Counted from the stretch's first letter, positions 25,714 to 36,200 are shown. The stretch: DNA of 64,000 nucleotides from Sphingobium yanoikuyae (GCF_013001025.1 NZ_CP053021.1:3376001-3440000), one strand, 5' to 3'. The notes: generated from the sequence alone by a model not told the origin. Numbers and translations: made by a program.

Positions 25714-28700
25714 GTGGAGCCAGTCCGCAAGCCCGCCAAGACGCTGCCTCCGCCGACGCCGGCGAAGGCGCCGCCAAAGGCCGCGCAGGTTCCGCTGTCG
25801 CAGGCGGCCCTGTTGCAAAGTCGGATCGGCGCCGCAGCCGTCGGCAAGCTGATCGCATCGCGCTCGGGTAGCGGCAAGGCGCCGGCCGCCACGCCCGGCG
25901 CCCCCTCTCGCCACGCATCCAATGATCAAGCTCCGCAAGGCAAAGGGTCGCATGCCGCAAAGACAAAGAAGGACGCCGACGGCGCATCCGGCAAGGCGCG
26001 GGAGGCCCGCCCGCCCGACGAGGACGCGCTGGACAAGGCCGAACCCGCCAAGGAGGCAATGGCGGCGGGCGCGACGCTCAACTCCACGGTCGAGACGCAA
26101 AGCAAGAAGGTCACCGACAATTACAGCCCGCTGGACAAGCCGCCCGAGCCGGCGCCGGGCACGCCCGCGCCGCCCCTCGCCCCACAGCCCGCCGCCGCCC
26201 CCGCAGCCGCGCCCGCCGCAAAAGCAGCCGTTCCCGATGCAGTGGGCGCCGACAAGCTTTCGCTCGACAAGGACGCAGAGGAAGCGCGCAAAAAGGTCGA
26301 CGACGCCGGCATGAACAAGCCAGCGGCCGCGCTCGTCCAGTCCGGCCCGGTCGCAGAGGCGCGCGAGGCGCAGGGCGAGCTGGACCAGACAGCGAAGGAA
26401 GATCCCGCCAAGATCGTCGCGCAGCAGAAGGAAGCGCTCGCCAAGGCCAATGAGGATATGGGCGCGCTTCAGATGCGGGCGCTGGCCGCCCTCACCGCGC
26501 ATCGCGCCGGCACGGTCGGCAACCCATTTCAGCACCTTGTAGATCGCTTCGATCGCCTGAAGGATCGCGCCCGCCGGGTTGAACAGCAGGATCAGGCGCG
26601 CGGCCACCGCCTTCACGATGGCCGTCACCATATAGTCGACCGCCATCTGGATCACCTGATCGAGGATCGACTGCGGGTCGAGTTTCTCCCGGATCATCTC
26701 GAAAATGCCTTCCGGCCCCTTGTCGATGAGCATTGAGACGAGCGACCAGACCTGCTCGATCAGCGCGACATTCTTTTCGCCGATCTTCTTGGCGATGATC
26801 TTGCGGATATTGGGCCAGGTGATGCCCATGATCTGGAGGAAGAAGGTGATGACGCTCTTAAGCGAGAAGTCCTTGGGAACCTGCACGTCCTTGAGGTCGC
26901 CCAGCAGCCAGCCGAGGAAGCCCTTGATCATGTGAGTGGGGAAATTGTCGAAGAACTGGCTGAAGCCCTGGCCGATGCCCTTCAGGAGGTTGTTGGCGAA
27001 GTTCACCGGGTCGTCGATGATGTCGCGCGCCACCTTCTTGATCTTCGCGACCACCGCCCAGAAGGCGGGCGGGGAAATGCCGAGCAGTTCCAGCAGCCCC
27101 TCGATGATGAACTTGACGGGATCGTCGACGAAGCGTTTGACGGCGTCCACGATGCGCCCGACGAGGCCGCCCGCCTTCTTGCGCAGTTCAGCGATCTCGG
27201 CGCGCACCTCGTCCACTGCCTGCGCCGCGCGCTGGCCCAGATCCTTGTTGAATGCGTCGCGGGTCTGGTGGACTTCCTGCCCCAGCTTGTCGAGCTGGGT
27301 GTCGAAGCCGGCCTGTTCCTTGGTCGCCCACTCCTTGAGCGAGGCGGGCAGGGAGTTGAAGATGACCGCGATCTCGTCGCGCGCCTGCTTGATGCGCGCC
27401 TCGCACGCCTTGATGATCGCGTCGACTTCGGTCGAGATTTCGCGCAGTTTCTTGATGACGCCGTCGGCGAAGTTCTTCTCCGCCCGGTCATAGCCCTCGG
27501 TCGCCCAGTCGGGCAGGCCGGTGAAATAGTCCGCGATCGCGGCGAGCGTGCTTTCATGGCGCTTCTTGACCTGATCGGCGACGCCCTTGAGGTCCGCTTT
27601 GAAAGTAGTGGTGAGGTCGGTCTTCGCCGCCTCCCACTTGTTCATGGCGTTGGGAACAAGGTCTTTGAGAAGGCCTTGCACATCCTCCTTGGCGCTGGTG
27701 AAGGCGGCGCGGGCCTGCGTCCCCGCCTGTTCGCGCATCTGCGCTTCGGTGCCGACCATCGCGGTCTGGCGTTGCATCGTCTTTTCGAGAACGCCGCGCG
27801 CATCTTCACGCTTATCGAGACGATCGTGAACGGTCTGGCGGACATCATCGCGGGCAATGTCGCGGGCTTCGCCAATGCCGTGGAGAAGGGACTGGCGATG
27901 CTGGTCGCGCCGGTGTTAGGCTTCATCGCGGACTATCTCGGCTTTGGCGACCTGCCCAAGGCGGTCGCCAAGCAGATCAAGAGCTTCCAGAAATGGATAC
28001 TCGGCATCATCGAGAAGGCGTTCGACTGGCTGATCGAGAAGGGCAAGGCGCTGCTGGCGGCCCTCGGGATCGGGGGGAAGAAGGACAAGGATAAGAAGGA
28101 CGACGACAAAAAAGACTTTGACGGCAAGATTGGCGAGGTCGCCCACTGGGCCGGCCCGCACGAAAACCACGAAATGTGGATAGCCGAGACAACTGGCGGC
28201 GTCGAAGTGATGATGGCGAGCGGACAAAAGGGGCCGGTGCGCGCGAAGCTCACAAAATATGAGAACAAGGCGATCAACCTCTCGAAGGGGCCGGGATCGA
28301 AGGAGGATATCGAAGACCGCCAGAAGCGGGCGTCCGATGCGATCAAAAGCGCGCGCCAGAAGCTCGACGCGACCGAGCAGGCCGCCAAGGCCACCAAGGC
28401 CACCAAGGCCACCAAGGCGGCGATCGCGAAGAACGACGCCAAGCCCGACGATGTGAAGGCCAAGGACCAGCAGACCGAGGACTGGCAGGAGAAGCTCTGG
28501 CCGGAACTCCAGATCATCGAGATCGCGATTGACGATATCCCAATGCCCGAAACCAAGATTCATGGCGGATCAGGGCAGGCCACGACCGTCACGGCGCGAC
28601 CGCTCAGCAAAGACGGCAGCAGCGGCAGCAAACCGAGAGGCAAGCTACGTGGCTGGCCGCTCGTTGCGGGGAGAAACCCGCAATGGGTCGCCGCGCACCT

Positions 28701-28968
28701 CCTATCTGAAAAGCTGCACGGCCCGGGCGACCCATGGAACACCACACCCATGCGCACTGGGGACAATACACGGATGCCAATCCGGTTCGCAATGGCGATG
28801 GACGAGGAACGCGACCTACGCGGAGCCTTCACCGACCTCGGAACGTTCACCGCAAGGATGACCGCATTCTACAAAACGAAAGGCGGCAATCCGGATGACA
28901 AGCTGAGCGAAGGAGTCGCCGCCGTTCTGCTGCTGATCACCGAGAAAAAGGCGAAGTGGCCAAAATGA
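25714..28968 (+). pseudogene. eCIS-type large toxin/effector gene split by an internal inversion
   Basis: The gene begins at a GTG (25714) with AGGGGAG upstream. Codons 1-269 (25714-26520) encode an Ala/Pro/Lys-rich N-terminus. The next 1,263 bp (26521-27783) are inverted. The frame resumes at 27784 and runs to 28968. With the segment restored the protein has about 1,084 residues: N-terminal linker, a long helical body with FNPAGAILQAIEAIYKVLKW plus FENAARIFTLIETIVNGLAD (a block conserved in DUF4157-type eCIS cargo proteins), and a C-terminal domain with WVAAHLLSEKLHGPGDPWN, resembling a motif of polymorphic-toxin C-terminal domains. As sequenced, no full-length product can be made. Confidence 0.75.
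26521..27783 (-). other. inverted 1,263-bp internal segment of the toxin-type gene
   Basis: On the minus strand this segment is open for 421 codons, from KTMQRQTAMVGTEAQMREQ to AGAILQAIEAIYKVLKWV, and is helical and Lys/Glu-rich, unlike the antisense. Both ends fall on codon boundaries of the flanking plus-strand frame: GTC GGC at 26515-26520 joins AAG ACG ATG, and TGG GTT joins TTC GAG at 27784. The ends share only AA/TT, so no invertase crossover site is apparent. Confidence 0.85.
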
Positions 28969-29549
28969 CGAAAGCTGCTGACAAACGCCTGCATGAGGCG
29001 CTGACCGACATCCGGACGATGGCCGAAGAAATGGCGCAGCGTTCCTCCTTCCATGTCACATTCGAGGATTTCCGCGTGATGCCATCGGATGAGATACGCG
29101 ACTGGCAGGACATCGTTCGGGAGGAAACTGACGACAGCGGCTACATGTTGCCGGCCGATCTGATCGAACTCTATACGGCCACAGGCGGGTTCGACTTTCG
29201 TTGGAGTTGCGACGCGGACGCGGGCGTTGTCGAGGGCGTGATCGCCCTCGCCTCCTTGCCGGAACTATTCCAGCGCGACGACGAACAGGACAGGAGCATG
29301 GGCCAGTGCCTGACCGAATGGCGCCGCTTGGACAGCGTCACGCCCGACAGCTACACTGCGATCCGACTGGATGACGGTGTAGCTGGCCTGAAATGCGTGC
29401 ATTTCAAGAACCGCCAGCCGATCCGGATGAACCTCACGCCCCGTGACTATGTCATCGCAGCCGCCGATCATTTGGGCGTCATTGGCTGGCAGACTAGCGA
29501 CACCGACAAACAGGAACAGATCGTCCGCAACCTCGCGGCGCGAGAGTGA
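28965..29549 (+). CDS. SUKH (SMI1/KNR4)-like immunity protein candidate
   Basis: 194 aa from the ATG at 28965, overlapping the toxin stop by four bases (ATGA); a GTG at 28956 is an alternative. SGYMLPADLIELYTATGGFDF (roughly residues 57-77) resembles the core of SMI1/KNR4 proteins, followed by LASLPELFQRDDEQ and a YVIAAADHLGVIGWQ helix. SUKH proteins commonly neutralise polymorphic toxins encoded just upstream. Position and fold hint make it the likely immunity partner of the C-terminal domain; the assignment is by pattern, not by search. Confidence 0.6.
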   Translation: MTKAADKRLHEALTDIRTMAEEMAQRSSFHVTFEDFRVMPSDEIRDWQDIVREETDDSGYMLPADLIELYTATGGFDFRWSCDADAGVVEGVIALASLPELFQRDDEQDRSMGQCLTEWRRLDSVTPDSYTAIRLDDGVAGLKCVHFKNRQPIRMNLTPRDYVIAAADHLGVIGWQTSDTDKQEQIVRNLAARE

Positions 29550-29562
29550 AGGGAGATGCGCT

Positions 29563-30114
29563 GTGGTAGGAGAGATGAACGACATTCTCTGGCGCAACGA
29601 GGAGGACCAGCGTCACTTCATCATCCCCACCGATGCGCCCTTGCGCAATGGATGCTACCGCATCACGCGCTTTGACGGAGGCGAGGCGCACTGCAGCGAA
29701 TCGTGCCTCGCCCGCTTCGAAGTCACCGAAGCCCAGGCCCATGAATGGGCGAAACAGGAATTCGGGGCCGCGCTCTCCGACATCCGCCAGCGCATCGACC
29801 GCAAGATCGGCCGCACTCGCGCCGCGCTCAAGGCGGCCCGCGATACGCCGATCGCCCCGGGCAGTGCCGTCACGGCCGACGCCCTGCCTGCACTTCTGGC
29901 CCTCGCCAAAGCGCTGCCCGGCGCAATTCTCGGCTCGCTGTCCGGCGACCCGGAGAAGCTCCGGACCGCGCAAAGCAATCTGTCTGACGTTCAGAAGCGG
30001 CTGAACGCCGCTGGGGTCGACGTGGAAGACAAGCTCGCCGCCTTCCCCGATCGCCTGGCGGCACTGCGCGAGGATTTTCGGCGGCGGGCGAGCAAGAGCG
30101 GCGAGAAAAGCTAA
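29563..30114 (+). CDS. hypothetical protein of the eCIS-type cargo group
   Basis: 183 aa from a GTG with GGGAG seven bases upstream. The N-terminus (ILWRNEEDQRHFIIPTDAPL, CYRITRFDGGEAHCSESCL) is globular with three cysteines; the rest is helical (FGAALSDIRQRIDRKIGRTR; SNLSDVQKRLNAAGVDVEDK) and could be a coiled coil. It follows the immunity candidate by 13 bases and probably shares its transcript. No family recognised. Confidence 0.55.
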   Translation: MVGEMNDILWRNEEDQRHFIIPTDAPLRNGCYRITRFDGGEAHCSESCLARFEVTEAQAHEWAKQEFGAALSDIRQRIDRKIGRTRAALKAARDTPIAPGSAVTADALPALLALAKALPGAILGSLSGDPEKLRTAQSNLSDVQKRLNAAGVDVEDKLAAFPDRLAALREDFRRRASKSGEKS

Positions 30115-30137
30115 GTCAGTGGATTGCGAAGTCGGCC

Positions 30138-30806
30138 TCAGCTCGACGCACGGGTCGGCTCGGTCACCATGTCGAACATCCGCGTCCGCCGCATCAACTG
30201 CCGGCGCGTGGGCAATTCCAGCTTGCTAAGGATAGAATGAACGTGATGCTTGACGGTGGACTCGCTCAGGTCGAGCAGCAGCGCGATCTCCTTGTTAGAC
30301 AGCGCATCGGCGACATGCCTTGCGACCTCCTCCTCGCGGGTGGTCAGCGTCGCGTTCCTGCCATGGCCCGGGTCCGCGCTAGCCGATCCGGGAGCGCGAA
30401 ACAGGGCGCGCATGATCGAGCCGGCAATTTCCGGCGAGCAGGTCATTCGTCCTGCAATCGCATCGCGCACCGTGGCGTACAGCCGCTCGATCCCGTCCTC
30501 CCGGCGCACGTAGCAGCCAAAGCCGGCACTGCCATGCGCCACTACGGCCTGCTCCTGCTCCTCCAGACCGAGCGCGAGCAACGCCAGATCGGGATAGCGA
30601 CGATGAAAGGCGCGCACGGCGTCGAGATCCACGCCCTGCGTCAGATCCAGAATGGCAACATCGAACCGCAGGCCGCGCGCCATGAGGTCGCTCAGATCCG
30701 CAATCGTACCCGTCAGCAAGACATCGAGCGCCGAATCGCGCGTCATCAAGGAATGAGCGACGCATTCGCCAAGCAGTCGAATTTCGCTGGCAATCACCAC
30801 CCGCAT
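30138..30806 (-). CDS. LuxR/NarL family response regulator, atypical receiver
   Basis: 222 aa from the ATG at 30806 (GGGG five bases upstream). The receiver-like N-terminus reads MRVVIASEIRLLG with VAILDLTQG holding the phospho-acceptor Asp, but the usual acidic pair after the first strand is replaced by S-E, so phosphorylation may be weak or absent. The C-terminal LuxR domain is complete: LTTREEEVARHVADALSNKE and IALLLDLSESTVKHHVHSIL. It faces the cargo genes convergently and may regulate them (inference). Confidence 0.82.
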   Translation of the reverse strand: MRVVIASEIRLLGECVAHSLMTRDSALDVLLTGTIADLSDLMARGLRFDVAILDLTQGVDLDAVRAFHRRYPDLALLALGLEEQEQAVVAHGSAGFGCYVRREDGIERLYATVRDAIAGRMTCSPEIAGSIMRALFRAPGSASADPGHGRNATLTTREEEVARHVADALSNKEIALLLDLSESTVKHHVHSILSKLELPTRRQLMRRTRMFDMVTEPTRASS

Positions 30807-31184
30807 ATACACCCCACGCATAAGCAAACTCAAACTCACCCGTCAGTGGTCGTCGCATTTGCGCAGGGCTGTATGAATTTTGCGACCGATTGCCCTCGTC
30901 GCTTGCCATGAAGCTACACCTTCAGCGCCGGTTCCGCGATATCGACCGCTCTGTTCGGGCGCGAAATCAACTCAATCCGTCGCGAGAAGCAGAAATCGGG
31001 GAAAAATTCCGGGTCAATTCGCCGACGATCGGCAAAGTCCCCGAGCGTTTCTGAACACCGGCGATCAACAAGCCCGCTCGTCATGCAGATTGGGCCGTGA
31101 GCTCATAAATGGGTTGATTGGGCGATAAGGGCTGTTGGCGCGAGTGGTTCCCATGGGAGCGATTGTCCGTCTGCTCCCGTTGGC
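30807..31184. other. gap without a supported gene
   Basis: Downstream of 30806 toward the IS21 relic no frame has protein character; short frames in all phases are Arg/Ser-rich and lack ribosome sites. The left part must contain the promoter of the LuxR-type gene. Confidence 0.5.
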
Positions 31185-31293
31185 AGCTATGGGAGTAGAG
31201 CCGTAGCGATGTGGTTCTTGCCGGTACCAGGCAGGTCGGTGAGACCCGCTCGGCATGCTCGACGAAGCCATCGAAGGCTCGTCCCAGCGGCAT
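31185..31293 (-). mobile_element. IS21-family scrap (istA end joined to istB)
   Basis: On the minus strand PLGRAFDGFVEHAERVSPTCL matches the region of IstA transposases around FDGYVEHxxRVSxTCLV. In another frame the overlapping sequence continues as LPGTGKNHIATAL, the Walker A of the IstB helper ATPase, then a stop. An internal deletion therefore fused the two IS21 genes. About 100 bp remain; it is inactive. Confidence 0.6.
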
Positions 31294-31695
31294 CAGGTTA
31301 TCATGAACAGAAGGCAGCTAACAGGTGGCTCAATTCCGGCCCGAAATGTCTGGAATGTTGGCGGATGTGGTGAGCACATACATGCGATCCAAATGTCCGG
31401 TTTTCTATTTTTGCACTCAGAACCAGACCGAGCAGAATGTCCCATCGTTCGCCATTATTCGCTGGTCCAAAACCTATCAGATGCAGATAAAAGTGACCCC
31501 ACCGGAAAGATCTCCGCGGCGGGACCAGAATTCAGGGAGGGCCGCTCCACAGGGGAGGAGCGGCGGGCCGGCTACGGTGCGCAGCGATGACGTTATGATG
31601 ACGATGCCTTCTGCCTCTTGCCGAAATCCTAGACCGTCCAGAACATGGGATTGCGCAACCAGTCGTCGATGGCAGATTCGCGCCCATTGTAGACT
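31294..31695. other. non-coding junction between island relics and the metal-efflux operon
   Basis: No frame here is protein-like on either strand. The segment carries short pieces that may derive from IS flanks. It ends at the stop of the CzcC-type gene. Confidence 0.45.
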
Positions 31696-32937
31696 TTAGT
31701 CCTCATGCCCTTCCTGCGAGGTCCAGACCTCATGCGCGTCGATCTGGATGCGCAGGATGGCGCGCAGCAGGGTGGCGCGGGCATCGATTTCCTGGCGGCG
31801 CGCCTCGTTCGCCTGACGGCGGGCGAGCAGCGTATCGGCGAGGTCGATCTGGCCCAGTTCATAGCCCCGCTTCGTCCGGGTCGCGGCGGCGGCGGCGCTG
31901 GCGGCAGCGCTTTCCATGCTGCGCCAGACCGCTTCGCGGGCGCGGACATTGCTGAGGTCGGCGGCGGCGGTCGCCTCTATCTCCCGCCGCACGCGGGTCA
32001 GTTCCAGTTCGGCCGCGCTGGCGTCTGCGGTCGCCTGGTCATGAGCGGCGCGGCGATAGCCACCGCCCAGCGGAATCGAGCCGACCAGACCGACGCCCTT
32101 CTCCAGCCCGCCCCGTTCGCTGAAGACGCGCACGCCGAATGAAGGATCGGCGATGCGATCGGCCGAGGCGCGGCGGGCGACCATGGCCAGCCGCTGCGCC
32201 TCCCGCTCCGACGCGCGAATTTCATGGCTGCGCTCGATCACCAGATTGCGCAGATCCTCCAGCGCCGTGGCGGGCATGGCCGGATCGGCAAGCAAGGGCG
32301 CCTCTTCAGGCAGAGCGAGGCCGGGGAAGCCGGCGGCGAGCTTAACCCGCGCCTCATCCCGCGCCGCGCGGGAGGTCGCGGCCTGCGCTTGCGCCTGAGC
32401 CAGCGCGGCTTCAGCCTGGTCGACGTCCAGTAGCGACGCGTCACGCAACTGGGCACGGCGGCGCACGGCCGCCATGTCCTGCGTCAGGCTGGCAGCGGAA
32501 TCGAGGTCGGTGCGATGCTGGGCACTGGCGACCAGCCAGTCATGCCAGAGATCGGAAAAGGCGAGCGCGGTCTGATGCCGCACATCCTCCATCAGGTTAT
32601 GCGCCACCTCGACGCCGAGTTCGCCGGCCTTGCGATCCAGCGACGCCTTGCCGGGCAGGCGGAACGGGCGGGTGAGGTTGACGTCATATTCGCCATAATC
32701 GCCCTCCCCCTCGGCCGAGCGGCGGGAGACCGTGCCCTGGAAGGTAAATTCATGGGCACCCCGGCGGAGCATGGCGGCGCCGGCCTCGGCCGAGCGCACG
32801 CGCGCTTGTGCCGCAGCCACGGCGGGATGGCTATCAAGCGCTTCGACCACCAAGGGTTCGGGCGGCAGGTCGGTGCGCTGGGCGAAAGCCGGCGTGGTAA
32901 TGAGGGCGGTGGCCGACAGGAGAAGCGCACGGATCAT
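31696..32937 (-). CDS. outer-membrane efflux protein (CzcC/TolC family)
   Basis: 413 aa. MIRALLLSATALITTPAFAQ is a signal peptide. Two outer-membrane-efflux repeats follow, with long helices such as AEAALAQAQAQAATSRAARD and ATRTKRGYELGQIDLADTLL. It forms the outer-membrane channel of the tripartite metal pump with the CzcA and CzcB proteins encoded upstream. The ATG overlaps the DUF3240 stop by four bases; last gene of the operon. The substrate is likely a divalent or monovalent heavy metal; the exact ion cannot be read. Confidence 0.85.
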   Translation of the reverse strand: MIRALLLSATALITTPAFAQRTDLPPEPLVVEALDSHPAVAAAQARVRSAEAGAAMLRRGAHEFTFQGTVSRRSAEGEGDYGEYDVNLTRPFRLPGKASLDRKAGELGVEVAHNLMEDVRHQTALAFSDLWHDWLVASAQHRTDLDSAASLTQDMAAVRRRAQLRDASLLDVDQAEAALAQAQAQAATSRAARDEARVKLAAGFPGLALPEEAPLLADPAMPATALEDLRNLVIERSHEIRASEREAQRLAMVARRASADRIADPSFGVRVFSERGGLEKGVGLVGSIPLGGGYRRAAHDQATADASAAELELTRVRREIEATAAADLSNVRAREAVWRSMESAAASAAAAATRTKRGYELGQIDLADTLLARRQANEARRQEIDARATLLRAILRIQIDAHEVWTSQEGHED

Positions 32938-33233
32938 GCGATGCGCCCCCGTGCCGCGACCGGGCAGGCGTGCCAGCGGACCGGATGGCCCCGCCGCGCA
33001 TCGGTGACGGCGGCGACCAGCGGGGCGACATCGTCCGCCGCCACGATCAGGTCGATCGCCGCCCGGCGCAGTGTGCCGCGCACCTGCTCGCCCGCGCCGG
33101 CATCGGCGAAATCGCGGCCCAGCACCTGCTCGTCGCGCAGATGGAGCGGCGCCTGGGTGTGGCCGCGCAGCGCGTCGGCCACGCCGTCGCGGTCGATCGC
33201 GGCGCAATAGAAGGTCAGCAACATGTCGGTCAT
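32934..33233 (-). CDS. DUF3240 family protein
   Basis: 99 aa: MTDMLLTFYCAAIDRDGVAD and later IDLIVAADDVAPLVAAV. Small PII-like alpha/beta protein of the DUF3240 family, which recurs in heavy-metal RND operons. It overlaps both neighbours by four bases (ATGA at each end), so expression is tightly tied to the pump. A regulatory or metal-sensing role is inference. Confidence 0.75.
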   Translation of the reverse strand: MTDMLLTFYCAAIDRDGVADALRGHTQAPLHLRDEQVLGRDFADAGAGEQVRGTLRRAAIDLIVAADDVAPLVAAVTDARRGHPVRWHACPVAARGRIA

Positions 33234-36200
33234 GATCGGGCTTCCGTGGCGCCTTCACCGAAGCGCTCGAACAGGATGGGCAGGAGGATGAGGGTGAGCA
33301 GGGTCGAACTGACCAGTCCGCCGATCACCACGATGGCGAGCGGCTTCTGGATTTCCGACCCTGGCCCGGTCGCGAACATCAGCGGGACAAGGCCGAAGGC
33401 CGTGATGCTGGCGGTCATCAGCACCGGGCGCAGCCGGCGTTCGGCGCCGAGTCGCACGGCCTGGGCCATGCTCTGCCCTTCTTCGCGCAACTGGCGGAAA
33501 TAGGCGACGAGAACGAGGCCGTTCAGCACCGCGATGCCGAGCAGCGCGATGAAACCGACCGACGCGGGCACGGAGAGATATTGGCCCGATACCCAGAGCG
33601 AGATGATGCCGCCGACCATGGCGAAGGGAATGTTGGCGAGGATCAGCAGCGACGCGCGCATCGAGCGCAGGGTCATGAGCAGCACCAGCAGGATCAGCAG
33701 CAGCGCGGCCGGGATGACCAGCATCAGCCGGGCGGAGGCGCGCTGCTGATTTTCGAACTGGCCGCCCCAGACCATGCGATAGCCGGCCGGCATCTTGATC
33801 TCGCGATCGACGGTGGCGCGCGCCTCATCGACATAGCCGACCAGATCGCGGCCCGAGACGAAGGCCTGGACCAGCGCGTAGCGCGAGCCATTTTCATGGT
33901 CGAGCTTGACCGGCCCCTCGGTGCGTTCGACCCGCGCCATGTCGCTGACCCGCGCGACGGTGCCGTCGGGCGTGCGCAGCGGCAGGTCGGCAAAGCGGGT
34001 CGCGTCGCTGCGGATCGTCTCGTCGCCCTTGACCAGGATCGGTACGCGCTTTTGCCCGTCGGCGACGACGCCGGCATGCACGCCCTCGATCTGGGCACGC
34101 AGCGTGTCCTGCATCTGGTCGATCGGCATGCCGAAACGGCCGGCGGCGGCGCGATCGATATCGAGCTGGAGATAGTCGACATGATCGTTGGCGACGGTCA
34201 TCACCTCCGAAGCGCCGCGCGTCTTCGACAATATCTTCTGCACCTGTCCGGCAAGGTTCGACAGGGTGGCGAGGTCCGGGCCGAAAATCTTGACGGCAAG
34301 GTCGCCGCGCGATCCGGTCAGCATTTCCGACACGCGCATCTCGATCGGCTGAGTGAAGGTCGGCTCGATACCGGGCAGCCGATCGAGCGACTTGCGGATT
34401 TCATCGACGACGAATGCCTTGTCGCCGCGCCATTCTTGCTGGGGTTTCAGCACCACGAAACTGTCGGTCTCGTTCGGGCTCATCGGATCGAGACCGATCT
34501 CGTCGGTGCCGACGCGGGCGATGATCTGAGCGATTTCGGGCACATCCTTCATCAGCGACCGCTGCACCGCCGTGTCGCCCAGCACCGACTGGTCGAGATT
34601 GATGGTCGGCAGCTTGGCGGTCTGGACGATCACCGAGCCTTCATCCATCGACGGCATGAAGGTCTTGCCGACCGCCCCATAGGCCAGGCCCGCCAGCGCC
34701 AGGCCGAGCGAGGCCAGGCCATAGACCAGCCGTTTGCGGCCAAAGGCACCGTCGAGCAGCGCCCGATAGCGCGGCGTCAGCTTGCGCATGATCCAGGGTT
34801 CGCCATGATGACCGGCCTTGAGGCCGAGCGAGGCGAGCACCGGGACCAGCGTGAGCGCGATCAGCAGCGATCCCGCCAGCGCGAAGATGATGGTGAGCGC
34901 GACCGGGGCGAACAGCTTGCCCTCCAGCCCTTCGAGCGAGAGCAGGGGCAGGAAGACGAGCGCGATGATGACGATGCCGGCCGACACCGGCACCACGACT
35001 TCGCTGGTGGCGCGATAGACATGGTGCAGTCGCGGCGGGCCGTCATCCTTCGCATGATTGAGCCGTTCGACGATATTTTCGACCACCACGACCGCGCCGT
35101 CGACCAGCATGCCGATGGCGATGGCCAGACCGCCAAGGCTCATGAGGTTGGCCGACAGGCCCATGCCGCGCATCATGAGGAAGGTGACGAGTGCCGACAT
35201 CGGCAAAGTGGCGGCCACGATCGCCGCCGCGCGCCAGTCGCCCAGGAACAGGATCAGCAGGATGATGACCAATATGGTCGCCTCGATCAGCGCCTTTTCG
35301 ACCGTGCCGACGGCGCGGCCGATCAGGTCGGATCGGTCATAGAAGACGGCGATCTTCGTGCCCTGTGGCAGGGTCTTTTCCAGTTCGGCGACGCGCGCCT
35401 TGACGCCATCGACCACGGCGCGGGCATCGGCACCGCGCAGCGCGATCACCAGCCCCTGCACCGCTTCGCCCTTGCCGTTGGCGGTAACGGCGCCATAGCG
35501 GGTCAGGCTGCCGGTGCCGACGGTCGCGACATCGCCCATGCGGACGATGCGGCCATTGCGGGTGGCGATCACCATCGACTGGAGGTCCGCCTCCGACCGG
35601 ATCGCGCCGACGGCCCGGACGATCAGCGATTCCTCACCCTGCGACAGGCGACCGGCGCCGTCATTGCGGTTGCCGCGCTCGATCGCTTCCTGAAGATCGG
35701 CGATGCCGAGGCCCGCGCTGGCGAGCGCGATCGGATCGGGGCGCACTTCGAAGGTGCGGACATAGCCGCCCAGCGCATTGACGTCGGCGACGCCCGGCAC
35801 GGTGCGCAGCGCCGGTCGGATCGTCCAGTCGAGCAGGGTGCGCTTTTCCTCCAGGCTCAAAGGCCCTTCGATCGTGAACATGAAGATATCGGACAAGGGG
35901 GTCGAGATCGGCGCCATGCCGCCCGATACCGCTGGCGGCAGATCGCCCATCACGCCCGACAGGCGTTCGGCGACCTGTTGGCGCGCCCAGTAGATGTCGG
36001 TGCCATCGACGAAATCGATGGTGATGTCGGCGATCGCATATTTGGCCGAGGAACGCAGGATCGCCTGCCCCGGAATGCCCAGCATCTCCATCTCGATCGG
36101 GGTGATGACGCGGCTTTCCACCTCCTCCGGTGTCATGCCGGGGGCCTTGAGGATCACCTTCACCTGGGTCTGGGCGATGTTGGGATAGGCATCGACAGGC

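Noticed and set aside
25393..26520. Minus-strand frame continuing past the inversion to 25393
   Set aside because: Antisense of the Cys-rich gene and toxin N-terminus, composed of low-complexity Arg/Gly; an accidental extension.
26932..27783. Plus-strand open frame running through the inverted segment into the toxin C-terminus
   Set aside because: This part is the antisense of a helical, conserved protein region; it stays open only because of high GC. The real plus-strand coding resumes at 27784.
26515..27790. Site-specific invertase recognition sites at the inversion borders
   Set aside because: The outer and inner sequences at the two borders share only AA/TT; no 10-30 bp inverted repeat as used by Hin/Gin-type or Xer-type invertases is present.
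28385..28420. AlaThrLys repeat (KATKATKATKA) as a possible phase-variable repeat tract
   Set aside because: It is only three or four copies of a 9-bp unit in a linker; length change would stay in frame and not switch the gene.
30880..31590. Short frames in the 31-kb gap as possible genes
   Set aside because: No ribosome sites or recognisable motifs; only the IS21 fragment in this interval is interpretable.
22929..31700. Second attachment site (copy of the tRNA-Ser 3' end) closing the island
   Set aside because: I found no repeat of GGTTCGAATCCCTCC or the acceptor end downstream within the window; the right end may be lost or outside.
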